From: Rubripirellula obstinata
Lineage (GTDB): Bacteria > Planctomycetota > Planctomycetia > Pirellulales > Pirellulaceae
Assembly: GCF_001642955.1 (NCBI RefSeq)
Contig: NZ_LWSK01000018.1
Span: 1 to 64,000 of the forward strand
DNA: 64,000 nucleotides
Direction: 5' to 3'
In this document: positions 52,031 to 62,585 of the stretch, in pieces
Layout: each line of letters starts with the position of its first letter
Numbering within the stretch: the stretch's first letter is position 1
Notes under the pieces: generated by a model
Seen by the model: the letters and a program-made list of their open reading frames with translations, nothing else
Told to the model about the DNA's origin: nothing
Databases searched by the model: none
Program-made: the position numbers and the translations under genes

Positions 52031-52038
52031 AAGGAAAG
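52031..52038 (+). promoter_or_regulatory. Ribosome-binding site before the CoA-transferase start
   Basis: AAGGAAAG ends 4 bases before ATG 52043. A strong match of this kind favours ATG 52043 over the in-frame TTG at 52028. Confidence 0.7.
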
Positions 52039-52042
52039 ACGG

Positions 52043-53521
52043 ATGAGTTCGAGCTTTGCAACACTGACGGCTGAAGAAGCTGCTGAGTTTATTTCCAATG
52101 ATGATCTCGTCGCGACCAGTGGTTTTACGCCGGCCGGTGCAGCGAAGGCGGTTCCTCGGGCGCTTGCCGAACGAGCAAAACGGCTGCACGAATCCGGTCA
52201 GGAATTCAGCATTCGCCTCCTAACAGGTGCGTCCACCGGAGAAAGCCTGGACGACCGATTGGCGGAAGCGGATGCGGTTTCCTGGCGTGCTCCGTATCAG
52301 TCGTCGCGTGCGCTGCGACAGAAAATTAACACCGGCAAAATCGACTTTGTTGACATGCACTTGTCGCACCTGCCGCAATCCGTTTTGTTCGGTCACTTTG
52401 GAAAGATCAATGTTGCCGTTGTGGAAGCGACCGAAGTCACCGAGGACGGAAAGGTCTTTCTAACGACATCGGTCGGTGCCTCGCCGACGTTCTTGAATCA
52501 AGCGGACAAGGTGATCATTGAACTCAATCGTGGACAATCACGTCAGATCAGTGATATGGCCGATATCCTGCTGCCGTTGCCGCCACCAAATCGGTGTGCG
52601 CTAAGCCTCGATCATCCGCTACAACGGATTGGCAAAACCTTCGCACAAGTTGATCCCAAGAAGATCGTCGGCATCGTGGAAACCGATCAGGTCGATGAAA
52701 TGGGCGGCTTCTCGGCTCCCGATGAACTGAGCAAAAAAATTGCCGGCTACGTTGTCGATTTCTTAGCAAACGAATTGAAGGCGGGACGAATTCCTACCGA
52801 GTTCTTGCCGCTGCAAAGCGGTGTGGGCAACGTCGCCAATGCGGTGTTCGAGGGAATCGGCGAAAGTGCTGATATTCCGGACTTCTATATGTATACCGAG
52901 GTCTTGCAACCGAGTCCGTTCAAGCTGTTGCGCAGCGGACGAATGCTTGGTGCCAGTTCCTGTGGTTTAACGTTATTGCCCGAACACTTGCAGGAGATCG
53001 CTGACGAGATCGATTTCTATAAGGATCGAATTGTTTTGCGACCGCAGGAGATTTCCAACAACCCTGCGATCATTCGACAACTGGGTGTGATCGCGCTGAA
53101 CACTGCATTGGAAGCTGATATTTATGGTCACGTGAATTCCACGCACGTGGTGGGGCAGAACGTGATGAACGGTATCGGAGGAAGTGGAGACTTCGCCCGC
53201 AATTCTTACTTGTCGATTTTTGTTTGTCCATCGATCGCCAAGGGCGGGAAAATTTCTACGATCGTGCCAATGTGCAGCCACGTTGACCACAACGAACACA
53301 CCGTCAATGTGCTGGTGACCGAACAGGGCCTGGCCGACCTGCGAGGACTCGCGCCCGGCGAACGAGCGAAACGGATTATCGAAAATTGCGTTCATCCGAT
53401 GTACCGCGATTACTTGCGAAAGTACGTCGCCGAATCAAAGCCCGGTCACATCCAACATGACTTAAAGCACTGCTTCGATTTGCATCAGCGGCTAATCGAA
53501 ACCGGCGACATGCTCGGTTAA
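52043..53521 (+). CDS. Succinate:propionate/acetate CoA-transferase (Cat1/ScpC/AarC type)
   Basis: A 492-residue class-I CoA-transferase. The oxyanion loop GVGNVANAVFEG is at 260-271 and the catalytic glutamate is expected at Glu286 in YMYTEVLQPS. HVDHNEHTVNVLVTEQGLAD and LRGLAPGERAKRII are diagnostic for the succinyl-CoA:acetate/propionate group. In context it would take CoA from propionyl-CoA to succinate, giving propionate and succinyl-CoA. ATG 52043 is chosen for its ribosome-binding site. Divergent from the decarboxylase operon. Acetyl-CoA hydrolase is the alternative name. Confidence 0.88.
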   Translation: MSSSFATLTAEEAAEFISNDDLVATSGFTPAGAAKAVPRALAERAKRLHESGQEFSIRLLTGASTGESLDDRLAEADAVSWRAPYQSSRALRQKINTGKIDFVDMHLSHLPQSVLFGHFGKINVAVVEATEVTEDGKVFLTTSVGASPTFLNQADKVIIELNRGQSRQISDMADILLPLPPPNRCALSLDHPLQRIGKTFAQVDPKKIVGIVETDQVDEMGGFSAPDELSKKIAGYVVDFLANELKAGRIPTEFLPLQSGVGNVANAVFEGIGESADIPDFYMYTEVLQPSPFKLLRSGRMLGASSCGLTLLPEHLQEIADEIDFYKDRIVLRPQEISNNPAIIRQLGVIALNTALEADIYGHVNSTHVVGQNVMNGIGGSGDFARNSYLSIFVCPSIAKGGKISTIVPMCSHVDHNEHTVNVLVTEQGLADLRGLAPGERAKRIIENCVHPMYRDYLRKYVAESKPGHIQHDLKHCFDLHQRLIETGDMLG

Positions 53522-53544
53522 GACCGCTGGAACAACAAGTGGCG

Positions 53545-53606
53545 TAGCGAAACTCGCCAAGAGTTTCGGCAACTCGACAAACCGAAAGTCTTGGCGACTT
53601 TCGCTA
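53545..53606. repeat. Imperfect inverted repeat after the CoA-transferase gene
   Basis: TAGCGAAACTCGCCAAGAG at 53545 pairs with the complementary arm ending TTTCGCTA at 53606 with two compensating exceptions; arms are about 25 bp and the loop about 12 bases. It is positioned as a terminator for the CoA-transferase and is another long palindrome type. Confidence 0.7.
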
Positions 53607-53647
53607 CCAGTTTTCCCGCCGGTCCTTGAAAAGTGGGGCCGATTCCG

Positions 53648-53673
53648 GTAGGGCCGGTGGGAACCGGCTCTAC
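53648..53673. repeat. Small hairpin providing the gamma-CA stop
   Basis: GTAGGGCCGGT and ACCGGCTCTAC pair around GGGA. The right arm contains the TAG stop (minus strand, 53670-53672) of the downstream carbonic-anhydrase-like gene. Confidence 0.7.
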
Positions 53674-54191
53674 GCTTCGTCCTTAAACCAACCTGCGTAC
53701 ATCACGTAATTGTTGGCGATCTTTTCGATCATCTCTTTGGCTTGCTGTGGATCAACGTCCTTGATTCGTTTCGCTGGGGTTCCGGCGTACAAGCTTCCTG
53801 GTTCGATCTTCGTTCCTTGCAAAACGACCGATCCTGCGCCGACGATCGATCCTTCGCCAACGTGGACGTGATCCAGAATCACGCTACCAATTCCGATCAA
53901 ACAATTTTGGTCAATCCGTGCCCCGTGGACACAAACGTTGTGTCCGATCGAAACGTTGTCAGCGATTTCGACCACCGACTTTTGATACAGCGTGTGCAGA
54001 ACGCTGCCGTCTTGAATGTTGACTTTGTTGCCGATGCGAATCGAATTCACATCTCCTCGCAACGTCGTGTTGAACCAAACCGAACAATCGTTCCCCATCA
54101 CGACATCGCCAACGACGACAGCGTTATCGGCTAGAAAACAATTGTCACCAAACTGTGGCGTGAAGCCGCGAACCGATTTGACGATGCTCAT
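53670..54191 (-). CDS. Gamma-carbonic-anhydrase-like left-handed beta-helix protein
   Basis: A 173-residue hexapeptide-repeat trimer of the gamma-CA/YrdA/PaaY family. Metal-binding histidines are in SVLHTLYQ, IGHNVCVHGA. Hexapeptide turns such as IGIGSVILDHVHVGEGSIVG run through 60-140, ending GTPAKRIKDVD. It may hydrate CO2 or act as an acyltransferase. Its place between a CO2-releasing decarboxylase module and the mutase genes fits the former, but family activity is variable. The stop codon lies in a hairpin. Confidence 0.87.
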   Translation of the reverse strand: MSIVKSVRGFTPQFGDNCFLADNAVVVGDVVMGNDCSVWFNTTLRGDVNSIRIGNKVNIQDGSVLHTLYQKSVVEIADNVSIGHNVCVHGARIDQNCLIGIGSVILDHVHVGEGSIVGAGSVVLQGTKIEPGSLYAGTPAKRIKDVDPQQAKEMIEKIANNYVMYAGWFKDEA

Positions 54192-54238
54192 GATTTGTTA
54201 TTGTTGGTATTGAAGTAGGGAACGAACCAGTAATCATA

Positions 54239-54296
54239 GTCGCCTTTCGCTCCGCGAAAGCAGCGGATTCGCTACTTTCGCGGAGCGAAAGGCGAC
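54239..54296. repeat. Family C palindrome, copy 2 (gamma-CA/meaB gap)
   Basis: Same 22-bp arms as 8836-8893, extended here to 25 bp (54236-54299, ATAGTCGCC ... GGCGACTAT). The centre CAGCGGATTCGCTA differs by one base from copy 1. Confidence 0.9.
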
Positions 54297-54328
54297 TATC
54301 AAGAACCGCTTGTTCCGGCCTACGAAGA

Positions 54329-55384
54329 TTACTTTGCTGGGAAAATGACGTCCATCAAACGCCGTGCGCCCGCTGCGGGTGGCATGGTGCCAGCTAGGAC
54401 TTGCGCTTCAATATCATTGCAGATTTCTTGGACGCCGGGGTGAGTGTGCAGGGTTAGTCGTAATTGTTCTTCGACGATCGCCCACAACCATCGCAAGTTT
54501 TGTTGCTGACGTCGGCGATCAAATTCGCCGGATTGCCGACGGTTCTTGCATCTCGCTTCGATCGCATCCCAAACTGCTTCGATGCCGGTTTTTGTAAGCG
54601 CGCTACACGTCAAGATCGCCGGCGTTCGTCCCGATTGGCGACCGGCCAGTGAATCTAGCGCGTTGTGATATTGGCGGGCTGCTAGTTCTGCGGCTTCCTT
54701 GTTCTTTCCATCGGCTTTGTTGACCGCGATCACATCAAGCAATTCCAGCAGGCCTCGCTTAATGCCTTGCAGTTCATCGCCAGCACCGGGAAGCATCAAG
54801 CCTAAAAAGCAGTCCGTCATTTCTGCGACCATGGTTTCCGATTGGCCCACGCCCACCGTTTCCACCAAGACGACATCGAACCCGGATGCCTCGGCAACCA
54901 ACATGCACTCGCGAGTTTTATTCGCGACGCCGCCCAGCGTTCCCGCGGAAGGCGATGGGCGAATGAACGCTTTCTGTTCCGCCGCCAAACGACCCATGCG
55001 TGTTTTGTCGCCCAGGATGCTGCCGCCGGTCACGCCGCTGGACGGATCAACCGCCAACACGGCGACTCGCAAACCGTATTGATGCACCAGAGCCAACCCG
55101 AGTGCTTCAATGAACGTGCTTTTTCCGGCACCTGGCGCACCGGTGATCCCGACGCGAATTCCGCGACCGCTGTGCGGCATCAAACGGATCAGCAATTCTT
55201 CCGCGATCAGTTGGTGACGCGCCGCACTGGATTCAACCAACGTGAACGCTCGCGCCAGCATCGCCAAGTCGCCCTCGACGACGCCTTGATAGTAATCGTC
55301 AGCGGTCAGCACTTTGCGGCGAGAAACGATCTTGGGTTCCTGCGGTAAACCCGCCGGCGAGTCGCCCGGTTGGTCGTCCGTCAT
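54329..55384 (-). CDS. meaB: Methylmalonyl-CoA mutase-associated GTPase MeaB (ArgK)
   Basis: A 351-residue G3E GTPase that loads and protects the adenosylcobalamin of methylmalonyl-CoA mutase. Walker A is [12 protein letters not shown] (79-90), followed by [18 protein letters not shown], the switch ETVGVGQSE and the guanine-specific NKAD in [12 protein letters not shown] 55384 overlaps the mutase stop (ATGA), so the two are coupled. Typical MeaB length. It was formerly annotated as an arginine/ornithine transport kinase. Confidence 0.95.
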   Translation of the reverse strand: MTDDQPGDSPAGLPQEPKIVSRRKVLTADDYYQGVVEGDLAMLARAFTLVESSAARHQLIAEELLIRLMPHSGRGIRVGITGAPGAGKSTFIEALGLALVHQYGLRVAVLAVDPSSGVTGGSILGDKTRMGRLAAEQKAFIRPSPSAGTLGGVANKTRECMLVAEASGFDVVLVETVGVGQSETMVAEMTDCFLGLMLPGAGDELQGIKRGLLELLDVIAVNKADGKNKEAAELAARQYHNALDSLAGRQSGRTPAILTCSALTKTGIEAVWDAIEARCKNRRQSGEFDRRRQQQNLRWLWAIVEEQLRLTLHTHPGVQEICNDIEAQVLAGTMPPAAGARRLMDVIFPAK

Positions 55385-57570
55385 GATCCTGCTTCGATGG
55401 CAAGTTCCAACTGATCGGACAGCTTGCGAATCAACGAAACGGCTGCATCACTGATGACGGTTCCGGGACCGAAGACCGCTGCGGCACCGGCATCGTACAA
55501 GGCTTGGTAATCCTGTGGCGGAATCACTCCGCCAGCCACGATCATGATGTCGTCGCGGCCAAGTTTTGATAGTTCATCCCGAAGCTCTGGCACCAACGTC
55601 AAGTGACCGGCGGCCAGCGAGCTGACGCCGACGATGTGAACATCATTTTCGACGGCCTGTTTAGCCGTTTCGGCGGGCGTTCGGAACAACGAGCCAATGT
55701 CAACGTCGAAACCGAGATCCGCGAACGCTGACGCGATCACTTTCTGTCCGCGATCGTGTCCATCTTGTCCCATTTTCGCGACCAGAATCCGAGGCCGACG
55801 ACCTTCTTCTTTCTCGAACGCTTCGACAAGGCGCTGAACCGTTTCCAAGGCATTGTTTCCTTTCGATTCACTCGCGTAGACACCTCGCACGGCTGACACC
55901 GGTGCTTCGTACCGGCCGTAGACGTCTTCCAACGCCGTGCTCATTTCACCGACGGTTGCCTTCGCACGCGCGGCTACAACGGCGAGTTCTAGCAAGTTGC
56001 CTTTGCCGGAATCGGCAGCCGATTTCAGAGCCGCCAACGCTGTATCGACTTCGCCTTGATCACGATCTTCGCGAAGTCGTTTTAAGCTATCGATCTGAGC
56101 TTGTCGCACGGCGGTGTTGTCCACCGAGTGAACCTTCAGGTCATCCTCTTTCGCCAATCGATACTTATTCATACCGATCACTGGCTGGAAGCCCGAATCG
56201 ATTCGTGCCTGCGTTCGTGCGGCCGCTTCTTCGATCCGCATCTTTGGAATCCCGGCCTGAATCGCCGCAGTCATCCCACCTGCTTCTTCTACTTCGGCAA
56301 GGTGTTCCCAGGCACGTTGAGCCAGATCGTGGGTCAGCTTTTCAACGAAGTAACTGCCGCCCCAGGCATCAACGACGCTGCAGGTGTCGGTTTCTTGTTG
56401 CAGGAACAGTTGCGTGTTCCGAGCGATCCGTGCGGAGAAATCGGTCGGCAACGCGATCGCTTCGTCCAATGCGTTGGTGTGCAACGATTGCGTGTGCCCG
56501 TGCGTGGCGGCCATCGCTTCGACGCACGTGCGGACGACGTTGTTGTAAACGTCCTGCGCCACCAAACTCCATCCACTGGTTTGGCTGTGAGTTCGCAGCG
56601 ACAGACTCTTGGGTTGCTTGGGATCAAACTGTTTAATCAGCTTGGCCCAGATCATTCGGGCGGCACGCATTTTTGCTACTTCCATGAAGTAGTTCATGCC
56701 GATGCCCCAGAAAAACGACAGCCGTGGGCAGAATGAATCCACATCCATGCCAGCCTTGACGCCGGTGCGGACATATTCCAGACCATCAGCCAGCGTGTAG
56801 GCCAGTTCCAGGTCAGCGGTCGCGCCAGCTTCCTGCATGTGATAGCCGCTGATGCTGATGCTGTTGAAACGAGGCATCAATCGACTGGTGTAATCGAAGA
56901 TGTCCGCGATGATGCGAATGCTCGGTTCCGGTGGATAGATGTACGTGTTGCGAACCATGAACTCCTTCAGAATGTCATTCTGAATCGTTCCCGAAAGCAG
57001 CTCCGGTGCAACGCCCTGTTCCTCTGCGGCGACAATGTACAACGCCATCACTGGCAAGACAGCGCCGTTCATGGTCATCGACACGCTCATCTTGTCCAGC
57101 GGGATTCCGTCAAACAGCGTTCGCATGTCATAGATACTGTCGATCGCAACGCCCGCCATGCCGACATCGCCAGCGACGCGTTCATGGTCGCTGTCGTAGC
57201 CGCGGTGGGTCGCCAGATCGAACGCGATCGACAAACCTTTTTGGCCAGCGGCCAGGTTGCGTCGGTAGAACGCGTTGGATTCTTTGGCGGTCGAAAACCC
57301 AGCATACTGACGCACGGTCCACGGACGCATGACGTACATTGTCGTGTAGGGGCCTCGCAAAAACGGTGCGAATCCTGGCATCGTTTCCAGGTGATCGACG
57401 TCCTTGAGATCTTCGGAGGTGTAGAGTCCTTCGATGGGAATCTGTTCAGAAGTTGTCCAACGCAGCCTGCCAGGGTCGCCGCCGATCGAAGCGCTCCAAT
57501 CGGATCGTTTGGACGCTTCGGAAGCCGAGGATTGAAGGGGAATGTCGGTAAAGTTAGGAATCGTACTCAT
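55381..57570 (-). CDS. Methylmalonyl-CoA mutase, cobalamin-binding large subunit
   Basis: A 729-residue subunit from ATG 57570, which overlaps the small-subunit stop (ATGA); the frame is open to 57627 without similarity. The catalytic TIM barrel contains [20 protein letters not shown] and [15 protein letters not shown]. The C-terminal domain carries the cobalamin ligand motif DGHDRG in [14 protein letters not shown] and [16 protein letters not shown]. It interconverts succinyl-CoA and (R)-methylmalonyl-CoA. It is the core of the propionate module. Confidence 0.97.
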   Translation of the reverse strand: MSTIPNFTDIPLQSSASEASKRSDWSASIGGDPGRLRWTTSEQIPIEGLYTSEDLKDVDHLETMPGFAPFLRGPYTTMYVMRPWTVRQYAGFSTAKESNAFYRRNLAAGQKGLSIAFDLATHRGYDSDHERVAGDVGMAGVAIDSIYDMRTLFDGIPLDKMSVSMTMNGAVLPVMALYIVAAEEQGVAPELLSGTIQNDILKEFMVRNTYIYPPEPSIRIIADIFDYTSRLMPRFNSISISGYHMQEAGATADLELAYTLADGLEYVRTGVKAGMDVDSFCPRLSFFWGIGMNYFMEVAKMRAARMIWAKLIKQFDPKQPKSLSLRTHSQTSGWSLVAQDVYNNVVRTCVEAMAATHGHTQSLHTNALDEAIALPTDFSARIARNTQLFLQQETDTCSVVDAWGGSYFVEKLTHDLAQRAWEHLAEVEEAGGMTAAIQAGIPKMRIEEAAARTQARIDSGFQPVIGMNKYRLAKEDDLKVHSVDNTAVRQAQIDSLKRLREDRDQGEVDTALAALKSAADSGKGNLLELAVVAARAKATVGEMSTALEDVYGRYEAPVSAVRGVYASESKGNNALETVQRLVEAFEKEEGRRPRILVAKMGQDGHDRGQKVIASAFADLGFDVDIGSLFRTPAETAKQAVENDVHIVGVSSLAAGHLTLVPELRDELSKLGRDDIMIVAGGVIPPQDYQALYDAGAAAVFGPGTVISDAAVSLIRKLSDQLELAIEAGS

Positions 57571-59678
57571 GATGCCAGCACCTCCTGGTCTCGCAAAAGT
57601 TTGCGAAGCGTGCCCAGCACGTCGCACTTGATGTAGATAAACTCGTCAACGCCCGCGGCACGCCAGTCCTCTTCGTTCTTGCCCGGATGCCCGGCCAAGA
57701 TCACGGTTTTCGCTCCATTTGCCTTCAACGCCGATGCGACGGCCGCCGCTTGATCGGCGTACAGTTTGTCGGACGAACAAATCACCGCGACTTCCAAACC
57801 GGATTCCTTGAACGCGGCAGCGACTGAATCGGCGTCAGGGAATCCGCCGTTCTCAGGCACCTCGAAACCGCCCGCTTCAAAGAAGTTTTTGGCGTAGCCG
57901 GCACGAGCGTTGAAATGAGCGACGGGGCCGACGTTGGCAGAGAAAATCTGTGGCCGCTTGCCATGCTTTTCCATCCAAGCGTCACTGGCGTCGCGAAGTT
58001 CCTCGAACGGTTGAGCGAACGCGTGAGCTTCGATTGGATTAATCGTGACCTTGCCCGGTTCAAACCCGATCGCCTTGCCAATCATGCCCAACGTCGCGCC
58101 GCCTTGCGACATTGTGATGCAAGCCGACATCATCTCAGCACCACGCTGAATCGCTGGCGGTGCTTCTGGAGCTGAATCTTCGTTTGCGGATACGTTGTGT
58201 CGAGCGACAGCGGCTGTTTTGAGCGACTTAATGTCCGGCGGCGGATGCTGGACGCTTTCTTCTTGCAAGTTTGGAAACTCGCTGACGCCGGTGATGCCTT
58301 CTTTGCGGCGAGCAATATCTTTCGCTCGGGGTGCGTAAGCGGAATCAATCTTGTCGGCGATGAAGTTCGATTTCAGTGCCGGCAGCATCCCGCCTTGGGC
58401 TTCGACTTCTTGGAACACGGCCCAAGCCTTCTCGGACATTTCGCTGGTCAGGTTTTCCAAGAACCAACTGCCGCCAGCCGGGTCCATGACGCGATGCAGG
58501 TGTGATTCTTCTTGCAAAATCAGCACAGTGTTTCGTGCGATGCGGCGACTGAAATCATTCGGTAATCCCGCGGCGTGATCAAACGGCAACGACGTGATCG
58601 CATCGACTCCGCCGGTTAAGGCTGCGAACACCGCGACCGAGTTTCGCAGCAAGTTGACGTACGGGTCACGCTGGGTCATCACTCGGTTGCCGGTGCGAGC
58701 GTGAATCTTCATTCCGACCGCCGACGAACCGCTGGCTTCCAGGATCCGCGACCACAATTGCCGTGCGGCTCGCAGTTTTGCGATCGCCAAAAAGTGGTGC
58801 GTGCCGAGGCTGAATCGAAACAGAATCTGTTTGGCAGCGTCGTCGATCGACATGCCCGCGTCCGTCATCGCTCGCAAGTATTGCAGAGCCGTTGCCATCG
58901 AAAACGCGATGTCTTCGGCCGCCGTTGCACCCGAATCGTGATAGACCGATGTATCGACACCCACCGCGGTGACTTTGGGCAGGTTCCCCGCGGTCCACGC
59001 CGCCAAGTTTGCCATATCGGCGATCGCGGTTTCAGCATCGACCGGCAATTGGCCTTCGGCGGCCAGCGTTTTCAGCGGGTCGGCATTGAAGGCTCCGCGT
59101 GCCTTGTCGGACGTGACCTTTTTCTCTTTCCACAGGGCCGCAAGAGTCGCTGCGGCGGGAATGAACGATCCGCCTGCGTCCAGGGCCAAATCGACGAGTT
59201 CCAATTGAACGCCTTCGAGTGCGGTTTCAAAATCGCTGAGGCTGTAAGCCATCATGCCATCGTCGCCGACCAGCGCGGTTGCATCCGAATCGGTCAGGTC
59301 ATAACCGACTCGAGTTGCCCGATCGAATTGCAGTTGCAACGAAGTCACACCGCCCTGCAAATCCGCCAAGATCGCTTCGTTGCAAATCTTTAAATCCGGA
59401 TGCGAATTCTCTTGACGCAAATCAACGCCGCTCAACACATGCCCAAGCGGTCGTGAACCGCGAACAAACGGGGCTGAACCGGGAAAGCCGGTCGGGTTTT
59501 CTCCGGCGAGTTTGTCAGCCAGCGTGTAGACCGGCTGGATGTCGATGCCTTCGTAGGTGTGAGAAACCAGTTTGCGTTCAAACGGCACTCCGCCGAGGGC
59601 GCTCTCGGCCGATTCACGCCAAGTTTGATAATCGACAGGTGGAAAGTCATCCGCAATCTTGAAAGAGGTCTCAGTCAT
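57567..59678 (-). CDS. Methylmalonyl-CoA mutase, small subunit
   Basis: A 703-residue partner subunit from ATG 59678. It shares the mutase fold ([60 protein letters not shown]). It lacks the DxHxxG ligand in its C-terminal domain ([20 protein letters not shown] instead), as expected of the non-cobalamin chain that stabilises the heterodimer. The frame continues to 59741 without similarity. First gene of small-large-meaB. Confidence 0.95.
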   Translation of the reverse strand: MTETSFKIADDFPPVDYQTWRESAESALGGVPFERKLVSHTYEGIDIQPVYTLADKLAGENPTGFPGSAPFVRGSRPLGHVLSGVDLRQENSHPDLKICNEAILADLQGGVTSLQLQFDRATRVGYDLTDSDATALVGDDGMMAYSLSDFETALEGVQLELVDLALDAGGSFIPAAATLAALWKEKKVTSDKARGAFNADPLKTLAAEGQLPVDAETAIADMANLAAWTAGNLPKVTAVGVDTSVYHDSGATAAEDIAFSMATALQYLRAMTDAGMSIDDAAKQILFRFSLGTHHFLAIAKLRAARQLWSRILEASGSSAVGMKIHARTGNRVMTQRDPYVNLLRNSVAVFAALTGGVDAITSLPFDHAAGLPNDFSRRIARNTVLILQEESHLHRVMDPAGGSWFLENLTSEMSEKAWAVFQEVEAQGGMLPALKSNFIADKIDSAYAPRAKDIARRKEGITGVSEFPNLQEESVQHPPPDIKSLKTAAVARHNVSANEDSAPEAPPAIQRGAEMMSACITMSQGGATLGMIGKAIGFEPGKVTINPIEAHAFAQPFEELRDASDAWMEKHGKRPQIFSANVGPVAHFNARAGYAKNFFEAGGFEVPENGGFPDADSVAAAFKESGLEVAVICSSDKLYADQAAAVASALKANGAKTVILAGHPGKNEEDWRAAGVDEFIYIKCDVLGTLRKLLRDQEVLAS

Positions 59679-59764
59679 TGATCGTTCTTGTGGTGGGCGG
59701 GTTGGTTTAGAATGGGGCGGCCGGAGAAGAAAGTTGTACAACTAAAATCCAGGACGACAACTTT

Positions 59765-60175
59765 TTATTCAGGTGGTTGGCACAGTTCCGTCAGGACGCC
59801 GCCGCTGCTCTTGGGATGAATGAACGCTATCTGCATATGGTGTGCCCCCGGTCGCGGCGTCTCGTCGATCATCCGCAAACCTTCGCTCTTCAGTTCATCA
59901 ATTCGATCCTGCAAACTGTCGACCGTGAATGCCATGTGATGAAGACCTTCGCCGCGCTTTTCAATGAACTTGGCAATCGGGCTTTCGGGGTCCGTTGGCT
60001 CCAGTAGTTCCAACCTAACGTCGTTCAGCTTGTAAAAAGCGACCTTCACTTTCTGGCTAGGGACATCTTCGACACCCTCGAATTCAGCCCCTAATGTTTG
60101 GGCGTAAAACGCTTGCTGGTCGTCGAGCGATCGAACAGCGATTCCAATGTGGTTGAGCGACTTGACGGGTTTCAT
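59765..60175 (-). CDS. mce: Methylmalonyl-CoA epimerase
   Basis: A 136-residue vicinal-oxygen-chelate enzyme that interconverts (R)- and (S)-methylmalonyl-CoA, linking mutase and decarboxylase. Metal ligands appear in LNHIGIAVRSLDD (His), GEGLHHMAFTVDS (His) and TELCQPPE (Glu). It precedes the small-subunit gene by 86 bp on the same strand. Length is standard. Confidence 0.95.
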   Translation of the reverse strand: MKPVKSLNHIGIAVRSLDDQQAFYAQTLGAEFEGVEDVPSQKVKVAFYKLNDVRLELLEPTDPESPIAKFIEKRGEGLHHMAFTVDSLQDRIDELKSEGLRMIDETPRPGAHHMQIAFIHPKSSGGVLTELCQPPE

Positions 60176-60422
60176 AATGAAGTCCTAGCGTGCGGTTTAG
60201 GTGTGCGAATTCGCCCGGCGTGCCGTATCGGCACAGATCCGGTGCATTGCATGGTTACCCTGATTTGTGCATGTGGATTGTGGCGTGGCGTGGTCGTTTG
60301 TAAAGGCCAGAGGCCTGCATTTACGGCATCGCAGAGATAGATGTACAACGGAATGTATTTCGTTCTAAGTCCGTGCCGTTAGCGGGGTAGGTTTGCCGTT
60401 GGGTTGGCCCTGCATCCTGACA

Positions 60423-61163
60423 CTATCGCCAACACAAAAGCTGAGTCTGCGTGGCACCAACTCTGGCTTGCCATTGATCCAAATGTCGTGGCAGTGATCG
60501 CTCGCCATCGCGCTGTTCGTGTTCGACCTTGAAGCCCGCTTCCGTCACGATTGATTCGATTTCGGCTGCCGAGTTTCGCATGACGCTGTCGTCGGTTTCA
60601 TGCACCTCGATGTAGATCGCCGCGATACGATCAAGGTGAGGTTGAATGTCAGTGATGACGCGCTGTTCGGCACCTTCGATATCCAGTTTTAGAAACGCGA
60701 CATCTCGATCGGCGATGTAGGGCGTCAGTCTTGTTGACTGGACAATCGTGGACGTGCTGCCGTCTCGTTTTGCCCAAGCCGGATCAACTGAATTGCCCCG
60801 AGCGTCACCGCCGGGCGAAAGGTCGCCAAAGAATTCAGCATCTTCGTTGTGGTCCAGCACCGCTTTATTGATGCAGCGTATCCCTGGAATGTCGTTGGCC
60901 TCGATATTCTTGTCCAGCATTTTGAACGCAACGGGATCGGGTTCAAAACAGATGATTTCAGACATCGGCCAGCGGAACTTCCACTCCAGCACCGTAACGC
61001 CGATATTTGATCCGCAATCAATGATCAACGGACGCTCGCGTGACGGCGTCAATTCAGGTGGCGTAAAAAACGACGGGAACTCATCGATCTGGCGAATCAT
61101 CGACTCAGCCGCCGCCGCGTTGTTGTGATGCAGATGGAATCCGCGAAATTTCATTCGTTGCAT
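60423..61163 (-). CDS. FkbM-family methyltransferase
   Basis: A 246-residue SAM-dependent methyltransferase. The SAM site is PLIIDCGSNIGVTVLEWKFR, the acidic loop is EIICFEPDPVAFKML, and the FkbM motif is VAFLKLDIEGAEQRVITDIQ. The N-terminus KFRGFHLHHNNAAAAESMIR precedes the domain. O-methylation of a sugar or lipid is likely. It differs strongly from the FkbM gene at 19156. It is divergent from the SDR gene. Confidence 0.87.
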   Translation of the reverse strand: MQRMKFRGFHLHHNNAAAAESMIRQIDEFPSFFTPPELTPSRERPLIIDCGSNIGVTVLEWKFRWPMSEIICFEPDPVAFKMLDKNIEANDIPGIRCINKAVLDHNEDAEFFGDLSPGGDARGNSVDPAWAKRDGSTSTIVQSTRLTPYIADRDVAFLKLDIEGAEQRVITDIQPHLDRIAAIYIEVHETDDSVMRNSAAEIESIVTEAGFKVEHEQRDGERSLPRHLDQWQARVGATQTQLLCWR

Positions 61164-61285
61164 CGAAGTATTTTGGGTAGGAAGTACCAGCGATTGTCAT
61201 CGGCTCCGCTTCGGTAGACAATAGCGATAGCAAAAGACTCCAAGCCGACTTGCCCCAACCCTCGTGGAAGTGAGCCTACCCGACG

Positions 61286-62287
61286 ATGCGAATTTTTGTG
61301 ACCGGAGGAACCGGCTTGCTCGGCAACACGATCCTGCGTCAATTGACTCAGCAAGGCCACGACTTAATCGCCCTGGTCCGGGGCGATCCGGATCCAGCCG
61401 TGTTCGACGGGATCGAAACTGAATTTGCGAAGGGCGATTTGGCTGACAAAGAAGCCGTGTTCGCTGCCGTGCAAGGTTGCGACGCTGTGATCCACTCAGC
61501 CGGGTTGATCCATTTGGGTTGGAAGCGGCTGGAGGAATCGATGGCTGTTAATCGCGATGGCACGCGAATGGTCGTGGACGCTTGCTGCAAGCATGACGTT
61601 CCGTTGGTTCACATTGGAACGGTGGACACGTTGGCGGTTGGTTCGCGAGGTGAAGTGGCTGATGAAACGACCGAACTCGATCGAAACGGTGGAAAGATCC
61701 CGTGCAGTTATATCGTCAGTAAACGAGCGGGCGTCGAAGAGGTGCTTGCGGGCGTCGATCGCAAACTTCGGTCGGTGATTGTTCACCCAGGATTCATGCT
61801 GGGGCCTTGGGATTGGAAACCCAGCAGCGGTCGGATGATTGTCGAAGTTGTGAAGGCTTGGCGTCCGATCGCTCCGTCGGGTGGCGCGTCAATTTGCGAC
61901 AGCCGTGATGTGGCATCAGGCACGATCGCAGCGATGCAGCGAATGCTCGAAAACAGCATTCCGTCCAGCGGTCGTCAATACATTTTGGCGGGCGAGAATT
62001 GGACCTACTATGAACTCTGGAAAGAGATCACGCGTCGATGCGGCGTCAGAGGCCCGATCATGCCCGCTGGTCCGGCCCAACGTTGGATCGGACGAGTCGC
62101 TGGCGATGTGATGTCGAAGCTTTCAAAAAACGAAGGCGATCTAAACAGTGCCGCGGTGCGAATGAGTAGCCAATTCCACTGGTACGACAATTCACGAGCC
62201 AAAGAAGAACTCGGTTACCGATCCCGCGACCCAAGCGAATCGATCGACGACGCGATCAATTGGCTCGAGCGCCAAAAAATGATTTGA
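61286..62287 (+). CDS. NAD(P)-dependent epimerase/dehydratase (extended SDR)
   Basis: A 333-residue extended SDR related to HpnA/dihydroflavonol-reductase proteins. The dinucleotide loop is VTGGTGLLGNTILRQL and the catalytic pair is in CSYIVSKRAGVEE (YxxxK). NAD(P)-bound sugar or isoprenoid substrates are typical. The C-terminal region (SIDDAINWLERQKMI) is normal. It lies beside an FkbM methyltransferase; substrate unknown. Confidence 0.88.
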   Translation: MRIFVTGGTGLLGNTILRQLTQQGHDLIALVRGDPDPAVFDGIETEFAKGDLADKEAVFAAVQGCDAVIHSAGLIHLGWKRLEESMAVNRDGTRMVVDACCKHDVPLVHIGTVDTLAVGSRGEVADETTELDRNGGKIPCSYIVSKRAGVEEVLAGVDRKLRSVIVHPGFMLGPWDWKPSSGRMIVEVVKAWRPIAPSGGASICDSRDVASGTIAAMQRMLENSIPSSGRQYILAGENWTYYELWKEITRRCGVRGPIMPAGPAQRWIGRVAGDVMSKLSKNEGDLNSAAVRMSSQFHWYDNSRAKEELGYRSRDPSESIDDAINWLERQKMI

Positions 62288-62585
62288 GGTCGCAATACTG
62301 CATTCGCAATTTGGACAGCCTGATTTGCAATGCAACCGTCAACAAATCAGGCCCCATTGGTTTCTTCGCACGGCTGCAAGTGCGTTAGGTCTTGCAAAAT
62401 CCATTCCGAGACCAATTCAAGACCGGGGCGAGTTAAGTCGCGTTGGGCGAGAAAATCAATAATCGCTGGGCGAACCGCGTGGTGGATGGCCTCGTATCGA
62501 TCCCGTCAGACGCTATAGTGTCGCGCCCGACGCAATTCCCACTCTTTTTAATCCCCACTCATCACTTTCAGTGACAAAGCAACGC

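Noticed and set aside
59679-60422. Cobalamin riboswitch before the B12-dependent mutase genes
   Set aside because: I looked for the conserved B12-box bases in the 60176-60422 and 59679-59764 gaps and did not find them.
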